Below are positions 13,185 to 25,117 of a DNA stretch of 64,000 nucleotides, piece by piece. Below the pieces are notes generated by a model, which worked only from the letters and a program-made list of their open reading frames with translations, was not told the origin of the DNA and did not search any database. Origin of the DNA: Solanum dulcamara (lineage: Eukaryota > Streptophyta > Magnoliopsida > Solanales > Solanaceae); contig NC_077239.1 in assembly GCF_947179165.1 (NCBI RefSeq), positions 65,137,134 to 65,201,133 on the forward strand, read 5' to 3'. Numbering within the stretch: the stretch's first letter is position 1; the number at the start of each line of letters is the position of its first letter. The position numbers were made by a program, and so were the translations under genes.

Positions 13185-13760
13185 TTACAAAGCATTTACA
13201 AATTCATCATACCCCTCAATACCATCACCATCAAAATTCATGAGAATAGCTACCAAAGGCTCAACAACAAGCTTTTCCTCAATAGGCACATCAATGATAC
13301 TTTCAACCTCAAGATCGAGCACATACATCACGGTCATATCCATTGATTGTTTCATAGAGACACATGCATTGAACTTGACCTTTTCATCATTGACTCTGAA
13401 TGTGAGTTCTCCATGCTCCACATCTACTAATTCTCTACCAGTCGTCAAAAATAGTCTTCCCAAGATGATAAGAACCACAAAATCAACCTGGCAATCTAGT
13501 ATGACAAAATCAGCAGGAAACATAAACCTTCCCACTCGCACCAGCACATCACACAAAATTCCAACTAGGCATTTCACAGACCTATTTGCCATCAGCATCC
13601 ATATAGAAGTCGATTTGGGGGCTCCCAAGCCCAACTGCTTATAAATGGCTAGCGATATTAGATTTATGCTAGCACCAAAGTCACATAGATCTTTTTTGAA
13701 ATCAAAAGCACCAATGGTGTAAGGTATGGTGAATGCACCCGGATCTTCTTTCTTTTCCAC
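13185..13760 (-). pseudogene. Athila aspartic protease domain
   Basis: The protease cuts the gag-pol polyprotein in the virus-like particle. An open run of 191 codons reads GAFTIPYTIG, then CDFGASINLISLAIYKQLGLG. In Athila elements the CDLGASINLMP segment holds the active-site D-[LF/S]-G-A motif, and here Asp-Phe-Gly-Ala is kept. ILGRLFLTTG near 13455 corresponds to the downstream ILGRPFL flap motif. The stretch is in the right place between gag (above 13850) and RT (below 13130). A short frame at 14040-13846 (RPYPLPPVHKTPPPFPYRLK, then VEALEQ) is the usual lead-in to this domain. Confidence 0.83.
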
Positions 13761-13845
13761 TAATGACCAAGAGCAATGAAACTACAGTAATGTAAGTTGT
13801 CGGCTAGCTCAAAAGGAACCGTCCTCTTCTTTGTAACTAAATCCT

Positions 13846-15626
13846 TCATGAATTTAGCATAACCTGACATTGCTCAAGTGCTTCTACCAATGGAATGTTT
13901 ACGGATATTTTCTTAAGCATTGAAATAAATTTTAGAAACTTGCCATCCTTGGTCTTTTTCTTCAATCTATATGGGAATGGAGGCGGTGTCTTGTGAACAG
14001 GTGGCAAAGGGTAAGGTCTTTCTACTTTGATTTGTTGCATACCACTATTCTCTTCGGCCTTTTTCTATTCTATTGCTATCTCATTAGCCTCATCATCATC
14101 ATCAAATAAGGCTGCCTTATTTGCCTGATGCCTGGCCTACTTGTAAGTCTCAGAAATTGCATTCTTAGTCTGCTCAGTGCCTGCAATAATAGTATCAGAA
14201 AGTACCTTACCACTCCTCGTTATCACTGCAATGCATTGCCCATCTTTTTTAAGATTTTGCACTGTGCCACTAGATAAAATACCATTCTTTCTCTAATTAA
14301 GTATTGCTGACAACTGGCCTATCTGATGCTCCGATTGCTTGATAGAGGTAAAGTGTGAACCCACCAACTGGTTTATATTAGATATGTCGCCTCTCATATC
14401 TCTGACTCCAGATTCAGTTTTCTCAACTTTTTGTAGGATGCTACCATCTGTTCCAACTTAGATCTACCATTATTGTTACTGGCTCGCACTCGGTTTATAG
14501 GTGGCACATATAATTATTCTTGAAGTTGTGTTTATTCTACTAGCCTCCTTGATCACGATTTTCAGTTTAGTCATACTAATTTTCTCTTTGAAGGTTCTGA
14601 CCTTGATTCACTGAGTTGTATGTTCAGAAACTCCCTTGGATATTTAGAAACTTGGCTTCCTCCTCATAGTCAAAATCTGGCTTATCATATTGACTTCCAG
14701 TATCCACAACTTATACCTTCTATAATCCTCCACTAAATAGGCAGTTGGTCAATAAGTCCATCTGCGTTCTCATGTGAGCTATATCTTGATCATGCTTCTC
14801 CTATTTTCTTTTTTTATTTTGCTGATATTTTAAATGTTAATCTCAAACAATCTGCATCTTTGGTATACCAAGCTCTATTATTCTTTGTGAATTGATCCAG
14901 AATTGTCGTGGACTCTTAAAATGTCCTAGCCATAAAAGATCCCCCATAAGAAGCATCTATCACTAGCTTAGTCACGAAATTGCAAGACTTGTAGAATATC
15001 TCTTTTAAGTGCTCGTCAGTTAAATTGTGATTTGGACACTACTTTAGCTTCTACATAAATATTTCTCAAGTCTCATGCATGACTTTATTAGGTCGCTACT
15101 TATGAGCATTAATATCATCCTTAATCTGTAGCTTTTTGGATGGTGGAAAGAACCTTTCCATAAATGTTTCTCTCAACACCCTCCACATTATGATAGAGTC
15201 ATGTGGAAGTTCATTTGGCCTTTTCATTTCCGCCCAACATAGAGACAATGGAAATAAATGCAGCCGCACGAATAATTGGATAACCCTAGGGATTTTAGAT
15301 AACTTGCAAGTGGCGATGAAGTTCATCAAGTGTTGGTTGGCATCATCACTAGCTGTTCTACTAAATAATCCCTTCAAATTCAGCATCTACAGCATAAAAC
15401 TAGTGATAGTGAACTTTACACTTGGAGGTAGTGGTGGGAGGACTATAGTTCCAATAGCCCCAGCTCCATACGTATCAGCATCATCATCAACAAAATCAAA
15501 GTTCATAGGTCTCTGGACTCTGCCCCTCAAAGCTCCATTGAGTTCATCCCTCTTGTCATCACCATCCCTTACTTGACTTTTAGCCAGTTTTATCAGCCTT
15601 AGCGCCTCTCTCTCTTGTGCATTCAT
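13846..15626 (-). pseudogene. Athila gag remnant
   Basis: Gag forms the virus-like particle and packages the RNA. 15626-15387 holds an N-terminal region (NAQEREALRLIK, MNFDFVDDDAD). Directly adjoining it, 15386-15096 holds the retrotransposon gag core: FSRTASDDANQHLMNFIATC, then LHLFPLSLCWAE and ERFFPPSKKLQIKDDI. This is the Athila-type version, in which a hydrophobic LFPFSL box is followed by FPP. From 15095 to 14041 the frame is broken many times and no CCHC zinc knuckle could be read. The C-terminal lead-in to the protease is at 14040-13846. Confidence 0.8.
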
Positions 15627-15808
15627 CTTACAAATTGATCTTTGTAGTTCAGGATTGTATGGAAGTAGTGGTTCATCCTTACATTAGGTGGTTGGCATGC
15701 ACTATCTGTTCCCTACAAAAACACAAACAAGAAACCCAAAGTAAAATTAGCAAATAAGACTACAAACTCAAGTAGTAACTAATAGAATATTTCAAAAATC
15801 ATATTCTT

Positions 15809-15822
15809 CGACAATGGCACCA
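15809..15822 (-). other. Primer-binding site of the Athila-like element
   Basis: On the minus strand the LTR end TTATCA is followed by AAA and then TGGTGCCATTGTCG, starting at 15822. It resembles the TGGCGCC-type site used by Athila elements, with C to T changes. It fixes the LTR edge at 15826. Confidence 0.75.
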
Positions 15823-15825
15823 TTT

Positions 15826-17479
15826 TGATAACACTTAATAGCACCTCTCGAAAGAGATAAAGACGATCATTATCAATATATTTTACCCAACTAAGAGTCG
15901 GGGTTGAACCCACAGGGAATAGTTTGAAACAAGTTCTATTAGCTATCACTATTCAGTTGTAATTACTACTTCCTAAAAATAAATTTGCATAAAGTAAAAA
16001 TGGGGTTTTGGTTTTAGTTTAGAACAAGTAAAAATGCAAAGACAAGTAAATAAGATTTAAAGTTGTAAAAATATGAAGACTAAACTAGGATTGTGTTCCC
16101 TATGATTTGTAAGTTAGTAGGCTAATCGTATTCATGATATTGTTCATTGTATTGCATGAAAAATCTAGCGAGTTGGGTAACATCTAATTTACGTTCCGGT
16201 CCTTCTTAGACATATCTCATTTATCTCCTCCAGTCTCAGAATGTATACTTTACTAACCCTCGCCTTGGATCCTAAAGTACTATCTCCTCCCTATCTCAAT
16301 TAACTTAGACGAAATTTATCCCTTCTTTCAAAGACAGACTCTTTGAATTTTTGTTTTAAACTTCTTTTCCTAATCACTACCTCCCTTTCGGGCAAGCAAT
16401 GAATACGGGCAAGTTCTTAATGCGTGCACTCACTAAGAAAGACTTTTTCAAGAAGAAATTACAATACATGCAAAAATAATTCATGAATTTCAATCCTACT
16501 TTCGCTTATGTTAGTTAAGTCGTCATGATTCCCACAACCCTAGTTGTGGGTTTAGCTACTCATACTTGCAAGTAAGAGAACAAGAATTTGTGAAGAATTA
16601 ATCAATTAATACCTACGCAGATGAAGAACTCAATCTTGAATCAATCAGATGAATTACAAATAAAGGATGAAAACAAGAATGATTTATCAAGATTCAATCT
16701 CCAAAAGTAACTAAATATATCTTCCAATGTTCACAAAGTACTCAAAAAATTACTAAAAATGTTGATCCCTAAAAATAAAATAAATTCGGGTATTTATAGA
16801 AACACAAAACCAAATCCTAAACCAACTAGGAAAACTGAAGTCGACACCCTTCACGATCACTCACCACGGATCGTACTGAACTTCACGATCCATGGTCCTC
16901 TTCTGTGGTGTTTGACTTGTCCCCTACTGTGTATCCTTCATCTCTTCACAGCCACCCATTATGCCTAGTGATGCTTACTACGTTTTGTATTTCCTTCCGT
17001 GATGGTATCCTTTGACAATTTCCACCTTTCTTCCATCAGCCTCTACGAGTAACCACTATGGTCCTTGGTGGGCTCCATGGCCCGTAATAGGTTTCGTTGA
17101 GTTACACTTGCATAATTTTCAACATTCGCCTCTTTACAGCCTCAGCATCACGACATCCACCACGACCCGTGTAAGACATTATGGTCCCTGGTAGGTTCTG
17201 TGAAGGTATACTTTACTAAAATTCAGCATCAACTTTCTCCTCATAGCACTACGCCAGCCACCACGGCCTGTGTTGGGCACTATGGTCCAAGGTGTGTCTC
17301 ATATTCCTTAACCTTCAGCCAAACAGTACCTAGATCTATAGAATTATCAAAAACTTATGCGCGACTTAGTTTTCCAACAACATAAACAAAGCACACATCA
17401 TATCTACAAAAATATGCTTGTAACGCACACTAATTCACCATTTTGAGCATCGAAAAAGTCATAAATAAGCAAAACATCA
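15826..17479 (-). mobile_element. 5' LTR of the Athila-like element
   Basis: The left edge is set by the primer site. On the plus strand the unit starts TGATAACAC and ends AAAACATCA, so the outermost four bases are an inverted TGAT/ATCA pair, giving 1654 bp. The right edge rests on this pair and on the sharp change at 17480 into the 35-bp tandem repeat of LTR E. CACGG(A/T)CCGTG-like words lie at 16850-17330. No partner LTR is seen. Confidence 0.65.
16850..17330. repeat. CACGGTCCGTG-type palindromic words in the Athila LTR
   Basis: Examples are CACCACGGATCGTAC, CACGATCCATGGTCC, GGCTCCATGGCCCGTAAT and CCACGACCCGTG. Most departures from a CACGGNCCGTG core are CG to TG or CA changes. Confidence 0.6.
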
Positions 17480-17480
17480 A

Positions 17481-17585
17481 TTTATGAAGCATCGAGGATG
17501 TTCTCTATTTTATACTTTATGAGGCATTGAGGACATGCTCTATTTTATAATTTATGAGGTGTCGAGGACATGCTCTATTTTATAC
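17481..17585 (+). repeat. Three tandem copies of a 35-bp unit
   Basis: Units start at 17481, 17516 and 17551, each beginning TTTATGA(A/G)G and holding GAGGA...GCTCTATTTTAT. A fourth degenerate piece follows near 17595. Related units lie in reverse orientation in LTR F at 757-826. Confidence 0.85.
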
Positions 17586-17942
17586 TGACAGTTTTGAGGC
17601 ATCGAAGATACGCTCAGTTTATATTAATATCCAGTGCGGCATCGCCCTTTTGTACTTTGGTTGCATTCGATATGCCTTTAGCCTGTACTTGATTATTTGG
17701 CATAGCGTTGCCCTTTTCTTCATCGGCTTGGCCACTCACTCTCCGGTACCACTATGGGGATACTATATGTCTATGTAAGAGCTGTTTTGTGCCTAGAATA
17801 TGCGTATGGACTTCCCATTTCCCTTATGGACCCCTCTGGCCAGTGCACTATAAAAGTAGATGAGGGAGTCACATGGGTCACACCTGGCTAGCTGAGGACC
17901 GGGGTGGTCTATACATTTATTGTCGTTGTTAATTATTAGGAA

Positions 17943-18737
17943 CCATCGATAATGTTACTGGTTTTTACTACAAACTTGTATTCATTAGCATTGCTTATCA
18001 CTAGTATATTTATTTGTTATTTGGTCCCCCAGTTTATGGGGGCTAGGGTATATGTTTCATTGTTTGCACCTTTCAGGGGTATGGGCGTCTGATCGATTAT
18101 TGCTTGATTAGGATTACTCTTATCTCTTGTTATACTTGTAGTTGATACCTTCAATTGTATTGGTAGTTGTTCTATGTGGTATTTGATTTGGATGGTGGTT
18201 GTTGAGAGCAACCGATGATGTTACTGGTTTCTACTACAAACTTGCATTCATTAGCATTGCATATCACCAGTATATTTATTTGTTGTTTGGCCCCTCCGGT
18301 TTATGGAGGCTGGGGGTATGTTTTTCATTATTTGCATCTTTCAGGGGTATGGACGTCGGGTCGATTATTGCCTAATTAGGATTACTCTTATCTCTTGTTG
18401 TACTTATAGTTGATACCTTCGATTGTATTGCTAGTTGTTCTACGTGATATTTGATTCTGATGGTGGTTGTTGAGAGCCATCGATGATATTACTAGTTTTT
18501 ACTACAATCTTGCATTCATTATAATTGCCTATAACCAATATATTTGTTCGTTGTTTGATACCCTACTTTATGGGTATCGGGGGTCTGTTTGTCATTATTT
18601 GCACCTTCTGGGGTATGGGAGTCCGATCGGTTATTGTCTGATTAGGCTTACTCTTATCTCTTGTTGTACTTGTAATTGATATCTTCAATTGTATTGGTAG
18701 TTGTTCTACATGGTATTTGATTTGGATAGTGGTTGGT
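17943..18737 (+). repeat. Three tandem copies of a ~267-bp unit in LTR E
   Basis: Copies start near 17943, 18209 and 18476. Each begins (C/A)CGAT(A/G)ATGTTACTGGTTTT-like, passes through a block with GGGGTATGG(G/A)(C/A)GTC, and ends near GATGGTGGTTGTTGAGAG. The copies differ by scattered substitutions and 1-2 bp indels, so the expansion is not recent. Confidence 0.87.
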
Positions 18738-19489
18738 CCTTCCTGCTAGGCTCAGTCAGAATAGTTTCTAGGTGGTTATGTGGTTAGAGTTGCCAGTTAG
18801 CACTATATTTTTATTAGTAGATTCCTATGATGCATTCTTCATGTTAGTAGGTTGTTGGATTGTGTTTCAGGTGTGTTCTTGACTCTTCTCCTTTATCCAT
18901 GTCTCCAGTCTCTCTATCTTATTTCCTTTCATTATTATGATAATTCCTTATTAGTTACTTGTGCAATATTTACCTAATTATATGTTAATTATACTTGCTT
19001 TATATGTGGAGCTCAGTAGGCTTATGCCTACTGAGTACCATTCATTTAGTACTCATACTACACTTCTTTCCCCTGCAGATCATAATACGGGTTATAGTGG
19101 TTGATTTATAATGGTGTAAAGCAACTTCTAATTCGGAGATTTGGTCAGCTCTAGGCATTCAGAGTTGCCAATTTCCATCCGGCCAGATTAGAACTAGTCT
19201 TTACTTATTTTCGAAGACTGTTTGTACTCTTATTGTATTTGTAAAAGCCTTGTACTTTTGTTCTGACTTAGATGCTCGATTACTGATTGATGACAGGTCT
19301 TGGGATGGTTTCTTATGTTGTTTCAGTTGTTCTCTTTCTTATCATTATTTCTTACTTTCCAATTTATTTATTCATCTTTCGTGTGATAGCCAGTTGCCTT
19401 TAGTTCTGAGCTAAGGATTAAGGGTTAGGCTTACCTGCTGGTGGGCGTTAGCAGGTGCCATCACGGTCTAAGAAATTGGGTCGTGACAT

Positions 19490-20334
19490 ATGATCATTTA
19501 AAAGGGGGAAATAGAACCAAAAGAACTACGAGCATTTGTTTTATTTGTTTATTATGTACTAGGTAAATTGCTCGTGCTTCATGCGGGTGTTAACAACCCT
19601 AATTAGATCACATCTTACTGAATTTGTAGTGTAGTTGTTAAACATAGTGTTAAATCAGAAGGCCAACTATAATTATTTTATTTTTTGTGATGTCTCTAGG
19701 TATACGCCTGAGAGAATATTGTCGTTACGGCTTTAACCATCAATTGTTGAGTCTGAGTAAGTCGGGTTAATTTTAATTTCATTTCTTACAAAATTGACTG
19801 GACATCCTAACAAATTGTATTTTCCATCTAACTCTTAGTAGCATTCCATTTGGTAACATATCATATTATTGATCCAACAGTAGCATGGTCAACATTAGCA
19901 TCTAGCTCAATACACTCGAATATTCCATGCATTGCACCAATCTTAAATCTACACCACTATCTGTAGACAAATCTATAGATCAAGTGACTCTATCTAACCC
20001 ATTTATGCAGTCCATAGATAACCATTTTACCTGTTGTATGATAGTAGATGACTCTTCCAATAGTGAGGTACCAAAAGAAACCATATTGATTTGTGGTACG
20101 ACTAGTAATAGTAATCTACATATTCTATACTATTCTTTACTGACTCAAATCCGTTGACCACATCGATCTTCTGTATCATAGGTGGACTCATCAGGACTGT
20201 AATATCTACTACTAATAACAATATTAAGATGTACAGGTTGATCATTTTTTTCTTAGGCGTTCATGCACGAGAGTGTTTGATTAAGTATTGCCACCCTCTG
20301 ACTAGAGCTTTAACCATATTTAACCATCATGAAT
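19490..20334. other. Unassigned stretch
   Basis: No coding or RNA signal is supported. A GCTCGTGCTTCATGCGGG word near 19570 recalls a motif scattered in plant introns and retroposons, also seen near 46998; nothing more can be said. Confidence 0.35.
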
Positions 20335-22694
20335 TGTAAGACCCCAGAAGTTGGAAAGCTAAAGCAAGGATAAAAGTTGTAGAAAATTGTTGGTGTAGGT
20401 TCCTACGTGTCAACCTATGGATCGTAGGAAGTTCTACGGACTGTAGGAAGGCAATCGTACGAAGCCTGAACACCTTGGAAATATTGAGTCTTTTAGGATG
20501 AGCCCATTGACGGGTCATAGGCGTATTGATGAGCCATGGAAACAACCTATATATAGGATCTTGAAGAAGGAAAATTTCACTAAGTGTCAACCCAATCTAC
20601 GAGGGATTCCTACGGCCCATAGGAGTTCCTATGATCCATAAGAAGGACCCGTAGGAGAGGTTCAGAGATTAAGGAATTTGGGACTTGGAAGAGTTGTCAA
20701 GACGAAGGGTCCCTAAAACTCATAGGACCATTGATGAGTAATAGGTCAGACCCATAGAAAGGTTCCTAAATTTGGGGAATTTCAATGTTTCAGAACTCTT
20801 CCTATGAATAAGCAGGACGGTTCGTAGAAAGGTTGACGAGCCGTAGACTCTACCACTAAGATAGGTTCCTGAGTTTTGGATTTTTGACTAAGTATTTATG
20901 TGTTCTACGTACCCGCTCCTATGACCATTCAACACACCTACAACCCGTAGGTCCTTGCCTATAGGCCCTTATGGCCAGAATTAATTAGGGGTATTTTGGT
21001 CTTTTTTATTATTTTATCAATGTACCTGGCCATTTTTGGAGTATTATGCAAAGCCTATAACTACCTATTTTCTTCAAATTCCTACCATTCACTCTTATTT
21101 TCTCAAAATCACTCTAAGGCATCAAGGATTCTCTCCCAAAAGGCTCTTCTTCTTCATCAAGCTAAAGTTCTAAGGTTCAAACTTCTTCTTCCAGATTTTA
21201 ATTTGATGTTCCTAGAATGTGTTGCTAGATCTCTGGTCTAGAAATCTATACAGGCAACAATGAACTAATATTCATCAAGGTAAGTGAGAATTCACCCATG
21301 GAACATTTCAATCCATGGAGTCCCAAGAATTTCTCTCTTCTTTTAACAATTTTAACTCTCCAAATTCTAGGGTTTTGATCAAATTGCATATGGGTCAACT
21401 CGATTATGATTTATTTGAATTCCAATAGTTTATTCATGCATCATTTGAGTTAAATTACATATTTTCAATAAGCTTTGCAAAGCCCCGTGCATTATGTTAT
21501 GAACTTCATGTTTCAAGTTATGAATTTATGATCAAGGACTTATGTACGATTTATAAAAGTTATGCATTATGATTCAAGTATGTTTTCAAGTATAAAACCA
21601 TGAATTGTGAAAGATTTTCTCACAATATGTAAGTTATGATTATTTGGATGCTTAGAAGGGTAAGTATCCACAAGTTCAAGTCATGATCCTGGTTTTTCAA
21701 TGACTATTCTCATGTTATATTTTCATGATATTGGATTGATTGATTTACCTTTCCTAATGACTATGTTTTATGTATTCCGTTGGGATTAACTTAGCACTGA
21801 GTAAATTTTATAATGGGGATCCATGAGGGAACCCTAGTAGAGATTATTAGTTCCTAAACTACATACCACTATAGGTTTTGCCTTTATGGCATAGCTAGTG
21901 GATCCACATATAGTTCATGATTATGTTATGTTAATGATAGGGGTATACCTTGGCAAGTAGCCTCTCTCTTTTTGGTGTGGGAGTTACATCATATTACATA
22001 TTATAGCTCACATAATCTTACATGTTGGTTAAAGGTAATATCCCACATATATATATATGTTATGTTCTATAAGCTTTTATGATGATGTTTTATGATGCAT
22101 TGACGACATGGTTATAATTTATGGATGCTTTCAAGTTTGTTTACTCATATTTTAAACACATTGTTCATGCATCACATGTTTGTATTGACTATTTCCTATT
22201 ATCAATGTTCATGCATAATTCTCACATACGTAGTGTATTCCATGTACTAACTCATATGTTTTACCTACATTGTATCATAATGTAGGGTCAGATGATGTTC
22301 ACACACACTTCACTTGTGGCTACAGATTGAGCTTACATCTCTCATTTTGGTGAGTCCTCATATTTTGAGGATGTGACATTTATATTCTCTATATCTTCCT
22401 AATGACATTTGTTCTCTTATGGGTGAGCTAGGAGCCTGTCTTATGACCTCATCTAGACGAGTAGAGGTATGTTAGATATTATGGAGTCTATGTTGTCTTC
22501 TTTTCTTTGAACTTTTAGTTGATTTCTATTACTTCAAGACATTTATGTTTAGACGTTTATTCCTCTTTATGATAATTCTTATTAAGTCTTACTGACCTTA
22601 TATATGCTTACAAAAATATGCTAAAAGGCTTGGTTGGAGTCCCTTAGGATTCTAACCACCGTGTCGCACCTAGGGCCTAGCTTGGGTCGTGACA
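20335..22694 (+). mobile_element. 5' LTR of element A
   Basis: It starts TGTAAGACCCCAG and ends GGTCGTGACA, 2360 bp, with the primer site 4 nt later. The U3 part at about 20400-20960 holds palindromic words such as CTACGGACTGTAG and CCTACGGCCCATAGG. Bases 20330-20334 (TGAAT) would be the left target copy; the right copy is lost. Confidence 0.85.
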
Positions 22695-22698
22695 AACT

Positions 22699-22711
22699 TG
22701 GTATCATAACA
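22699..22711 (+). other. Primer-binding site of element A
   Basis: TGGTATCATAACA matches the initiator-Met tRNA site TGGTATCAGAGCA except at two positions. Confidence 0.8.
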
Positions 22712-22908
22712 CAAGGTTTAAAGTGTCTTAGGGAGTCTAACATGTCACGTCAAGTAGAGTCTTGTTCATCAGTGTGAAGAGCTTCACATCTATGAATAGG
22801 AGGCTATGTGACATCTAGGAAACTTCACTTCTTTCATCTTATTTTGGGCAATGTAGATGAAATTTATGGCTTTTCCTTCTAACACATTCTCTTTGCAATT
22901 ATAGAATT

Positions 22909-24306
22909 ATGCATCTAAGGAGAATACCCGCTAGAAGGAATTCCAAAAAAGAGAAACAAGCTTCCCAAGCTCCAAATGAGCAAGTCTCTCATGCGAAGTT
23001 TCAAGCCTCTTTCCAAGTTCTTCCTCAAGTCATGGCGGCTTAAGTTATGGTGGCTTAAGTCAAAAAGGAAGTGGTAGATCCCGTGAACCTAATTATGGGT
23101 ACGGTGGCTAGTTGAGTTTGTGATTTCACCTATATAAACCCTCCCAAATTTCATGGCTCTAAGGTGGATGAGGATCCACAAGAATTCATTAAGGGCATTG
23201 CTATGATTGTGGACATTATGAGTATTAGCCTAGTGGAAAATGCGGACTTAGCGTCTTATCAACTCAAGGGGGTCGCATAAGTTTTGTATGATCAATGGAA
23301 GGGTAAAAGAGGTAGAGATTATAGTCCCATTGATTGGGAAGGATTCAAGATTGCTTTCCTTGATTGCCTCTTTCCTTTGGAGTTGAGGGAAGCCAAGATA
23401 CATGAGTTCATCAATTTGCGACAAGGTAATATAAGTGTGAGGGAGTATGCCCTCAAGTTCACTAAGTTGTTCAAGTATTCTCCTTTTATGGTTGCCGATC
23501 TAAGGGCTTGCATGAGCAAGTTTGTTTTGGGTATGTCTAATTTGGTGGTCAAAGAAGGTAGTACCGCCATGATAATTAAGGATATGGACATCTCAAGGCT
23601 TATGACACATTCCAAATAAATAGAAGAGGAGAAGTTGATGGAGAGGTCTAGAAAGGAGTCTAAGAGGGCTCGAATCGATAGTGGTGGATACTCTTATGGT
23701 AAGTCACGAAATGGTGGTCGTCCCCAATTTCACAAAAAATACTCTGGCCAACAATCTTCACACACTTTGGCTCTTAAGTTCAACAAATATAGGGTATCTA
23801 ACCCCATTCCTCAAAGAGTAGCTACAAGTGGTTAACCTATTCCCCCATGTAAGAAGTGTGGGAAGAAGCATCTTGGAGAATGCTTAACGGGTATGTGTGC
23901 TTGTTTTGGTTGTGGTAAGATGGGTCATCAAATGAAGGATTGTCCTTCAAGTACTTCTAGAGATAGAGATGGTTTTCCCAAGACTTATACTACTACTGAC
24001 CAACCGGCTTAGCATGGTACTACTTCTAGTGGCGATTGGCGCCAAAATAGATTTTATGCCCTTCAAACTCATCAGAAGATAGAGGATTCCCCCAATGTGG
24101 TGACTAGTATGTTAAAGGTCTTTGAGTTTGATATTTATGCATTGTTAGATCCAGGTGCTACTCTCTCAATTGTTACTCCTTATTTGTCGATAAAATTCAT
24201 TGTTAGTCTTGAGAACTTGTCAGAGCCTTTTTTGGTCTATACCCCTATTGGTTATTCAGTTGTCCCATTTCAGCTTTTCATAAAGTCACCACAACCGATC
24301 TTATAG
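22909..24306 (+). pseudogene. Gag and protease of element A
   Basis: One frame runs from the ATG at 22909 (MHLRRIPARRNSKKEK) to the stop at 24304, with in-frame stops near 23041, 23056, 23113, 23278, 23617, 23833 and 24010. Domains in order: gag core from about residue 70 (INPPKFHGSKVDEDPQEFI), then a run with DWEGFKIAFLDCLFP and REAKIHEFINLRQGN. A basic stretch follows, then two zinc knuckles, CKKCGKKHLGEC at residue 314 and CFGCGKMGHQMKDC at residue 332. The protease motif LLDPGAT has its catalytic Asp at residue 414. The knuckle and protease residues are intact, so this part has decayed by stops rather than by loss of catalytic residues. The chromovirus Tekay/Del-like type is inferred from the gag and protease sequence. 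Confidence 0.87.
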
Positions 24307-25117
24307 AGCTATATATGACCAATTTTGATATTATCCTTGGTATGGATTAACTTCATGTAGGTTATGCTTCTATATGTTGTAGAACCCGTATAGTTAAGTT
24401 TCAGTTTCCTAATGAGACAGTCCTAGAATGGAAAGTTAATAATTCCGTGTTTAAAGTTCAATTCATCTCATGACTTCAAGCTTGGAAAATGATTTCTAAG
24501 GGTTGAATTTATCATCTAGTACAGGTTAGCGATATGGATGTCGAAGCCCTACTCTTGACTCAATATTAGTTGTTAATGAATTTCTGAAAGTATTTTCCGA
24601 TGATCTCCCATGTGTCCCTCCTGAAAAGGAGATAGACTTTGGTATTGATCTTATCCCTGATATCTAATTTGTCTCTATTACACCTTATTTTATGGCCTCG
24701 ATAGAACCTAAGGAGTTAAAGGATCGATTGAAGGATTTAATGGATAAGGGTTTTATTAGATTGAGTATCTCTCCATGGGGTGCTCTGGTTCACGTTGTTA
24801 GAAAGAAAGATGGTTCGCTCCAACTTTGCATCGACTATTGAAAATTGAACTAGATCACTATTAACAAGCAAGTTACTTTTCAAAGATTGATCTTTGATCG
24901 AGTTATTAATAGCTTTGAGTAAGTGAATGTGACATTCCGAAGATGGCTTTTAGAACTTGGTATGGTCTCTTTGAATTTTAGTTATGTCTTTTGGACTAAC
25001 GAATGCTCCTGCAGCTTTTATGGACTTGGTGAACATGGTGTTCAGGAAATATTTAGTTATGTTTGTTATCGTGTTTATTGAAGATATTTTGATCTATTCT
25101 CGGAGTAAAGAGGAACA
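24307..25117 (+). pseudogene. RT N-terminal part of element A, interrupted at 25117
   Basis: Frames shift repeatedly. ILGMD followed by a stop at the position of a conserved Trp is seen near 24345. Further on come [20 protein letters not shown] near 24772 and an RT palm stretch at 24984-25117 ([20 protein letters not shown]). The catalytic box reads FIEDILIYS where the family has FIDDILIYS, so one Asp is Glu. The coding sense continues at 34113, across element C, with the normal next residues. Confidence 0.83.

Larger units (their letters stand above)
6656..17479 (-). mobile_element. Athila-like Ty3/gypsy retrotransposon, degenerate, 3' LTR not seen
   Basis: Read on the minus strand the order is LTR (17479-15826), primer-binding site (15822), gag (about 15626-13850), protease (13760-13185), RT and RNase H (13130-11266), integrase (11265-10240), a non-coding spacer, and an env-position ORF (8821-6656). 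That order, the gag and protease sequence type and the TGG-TGCC primer site are those of the Athila lineage, which lacks a chromodomain. All frames are broken by stops and frameshifts, so the copy is non-autonomous and old. The left boundary given is the stop of the env-position ORF; the true element end is unknown. Confidence 0.85.
17480..19489 (+). mobile_element. Ty3/gypsy LTR remnant (LTR E), 3' part
   Basis: The right end is GGGTCGTGACA, a typical chromovirus LTR terminus, preceded by TAGCAGGTGCCATCACGG near 19450. No primer-binding site follows at 19490. The left part is missing: it begins at the Athila LTR edge within a 35-bp repeat shared with LTR F, so the Athila element may have inserted into this LTR. 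It contains two tandem-repeat blocks, annotated separately. Confidence 0.6.

Noticed and set aside
12889..13644. 251-codon plus-strand open frame
   Set aside because: It is the antisense of the Athila protease and RT region, whose minus-strand reading has clear motifs.
20546..20557. CCTATATATAGG as TATA box of LTR A
   Set aside because: It is a palindrome inside the word cluster and too close to the LTR start to be called with confidence.
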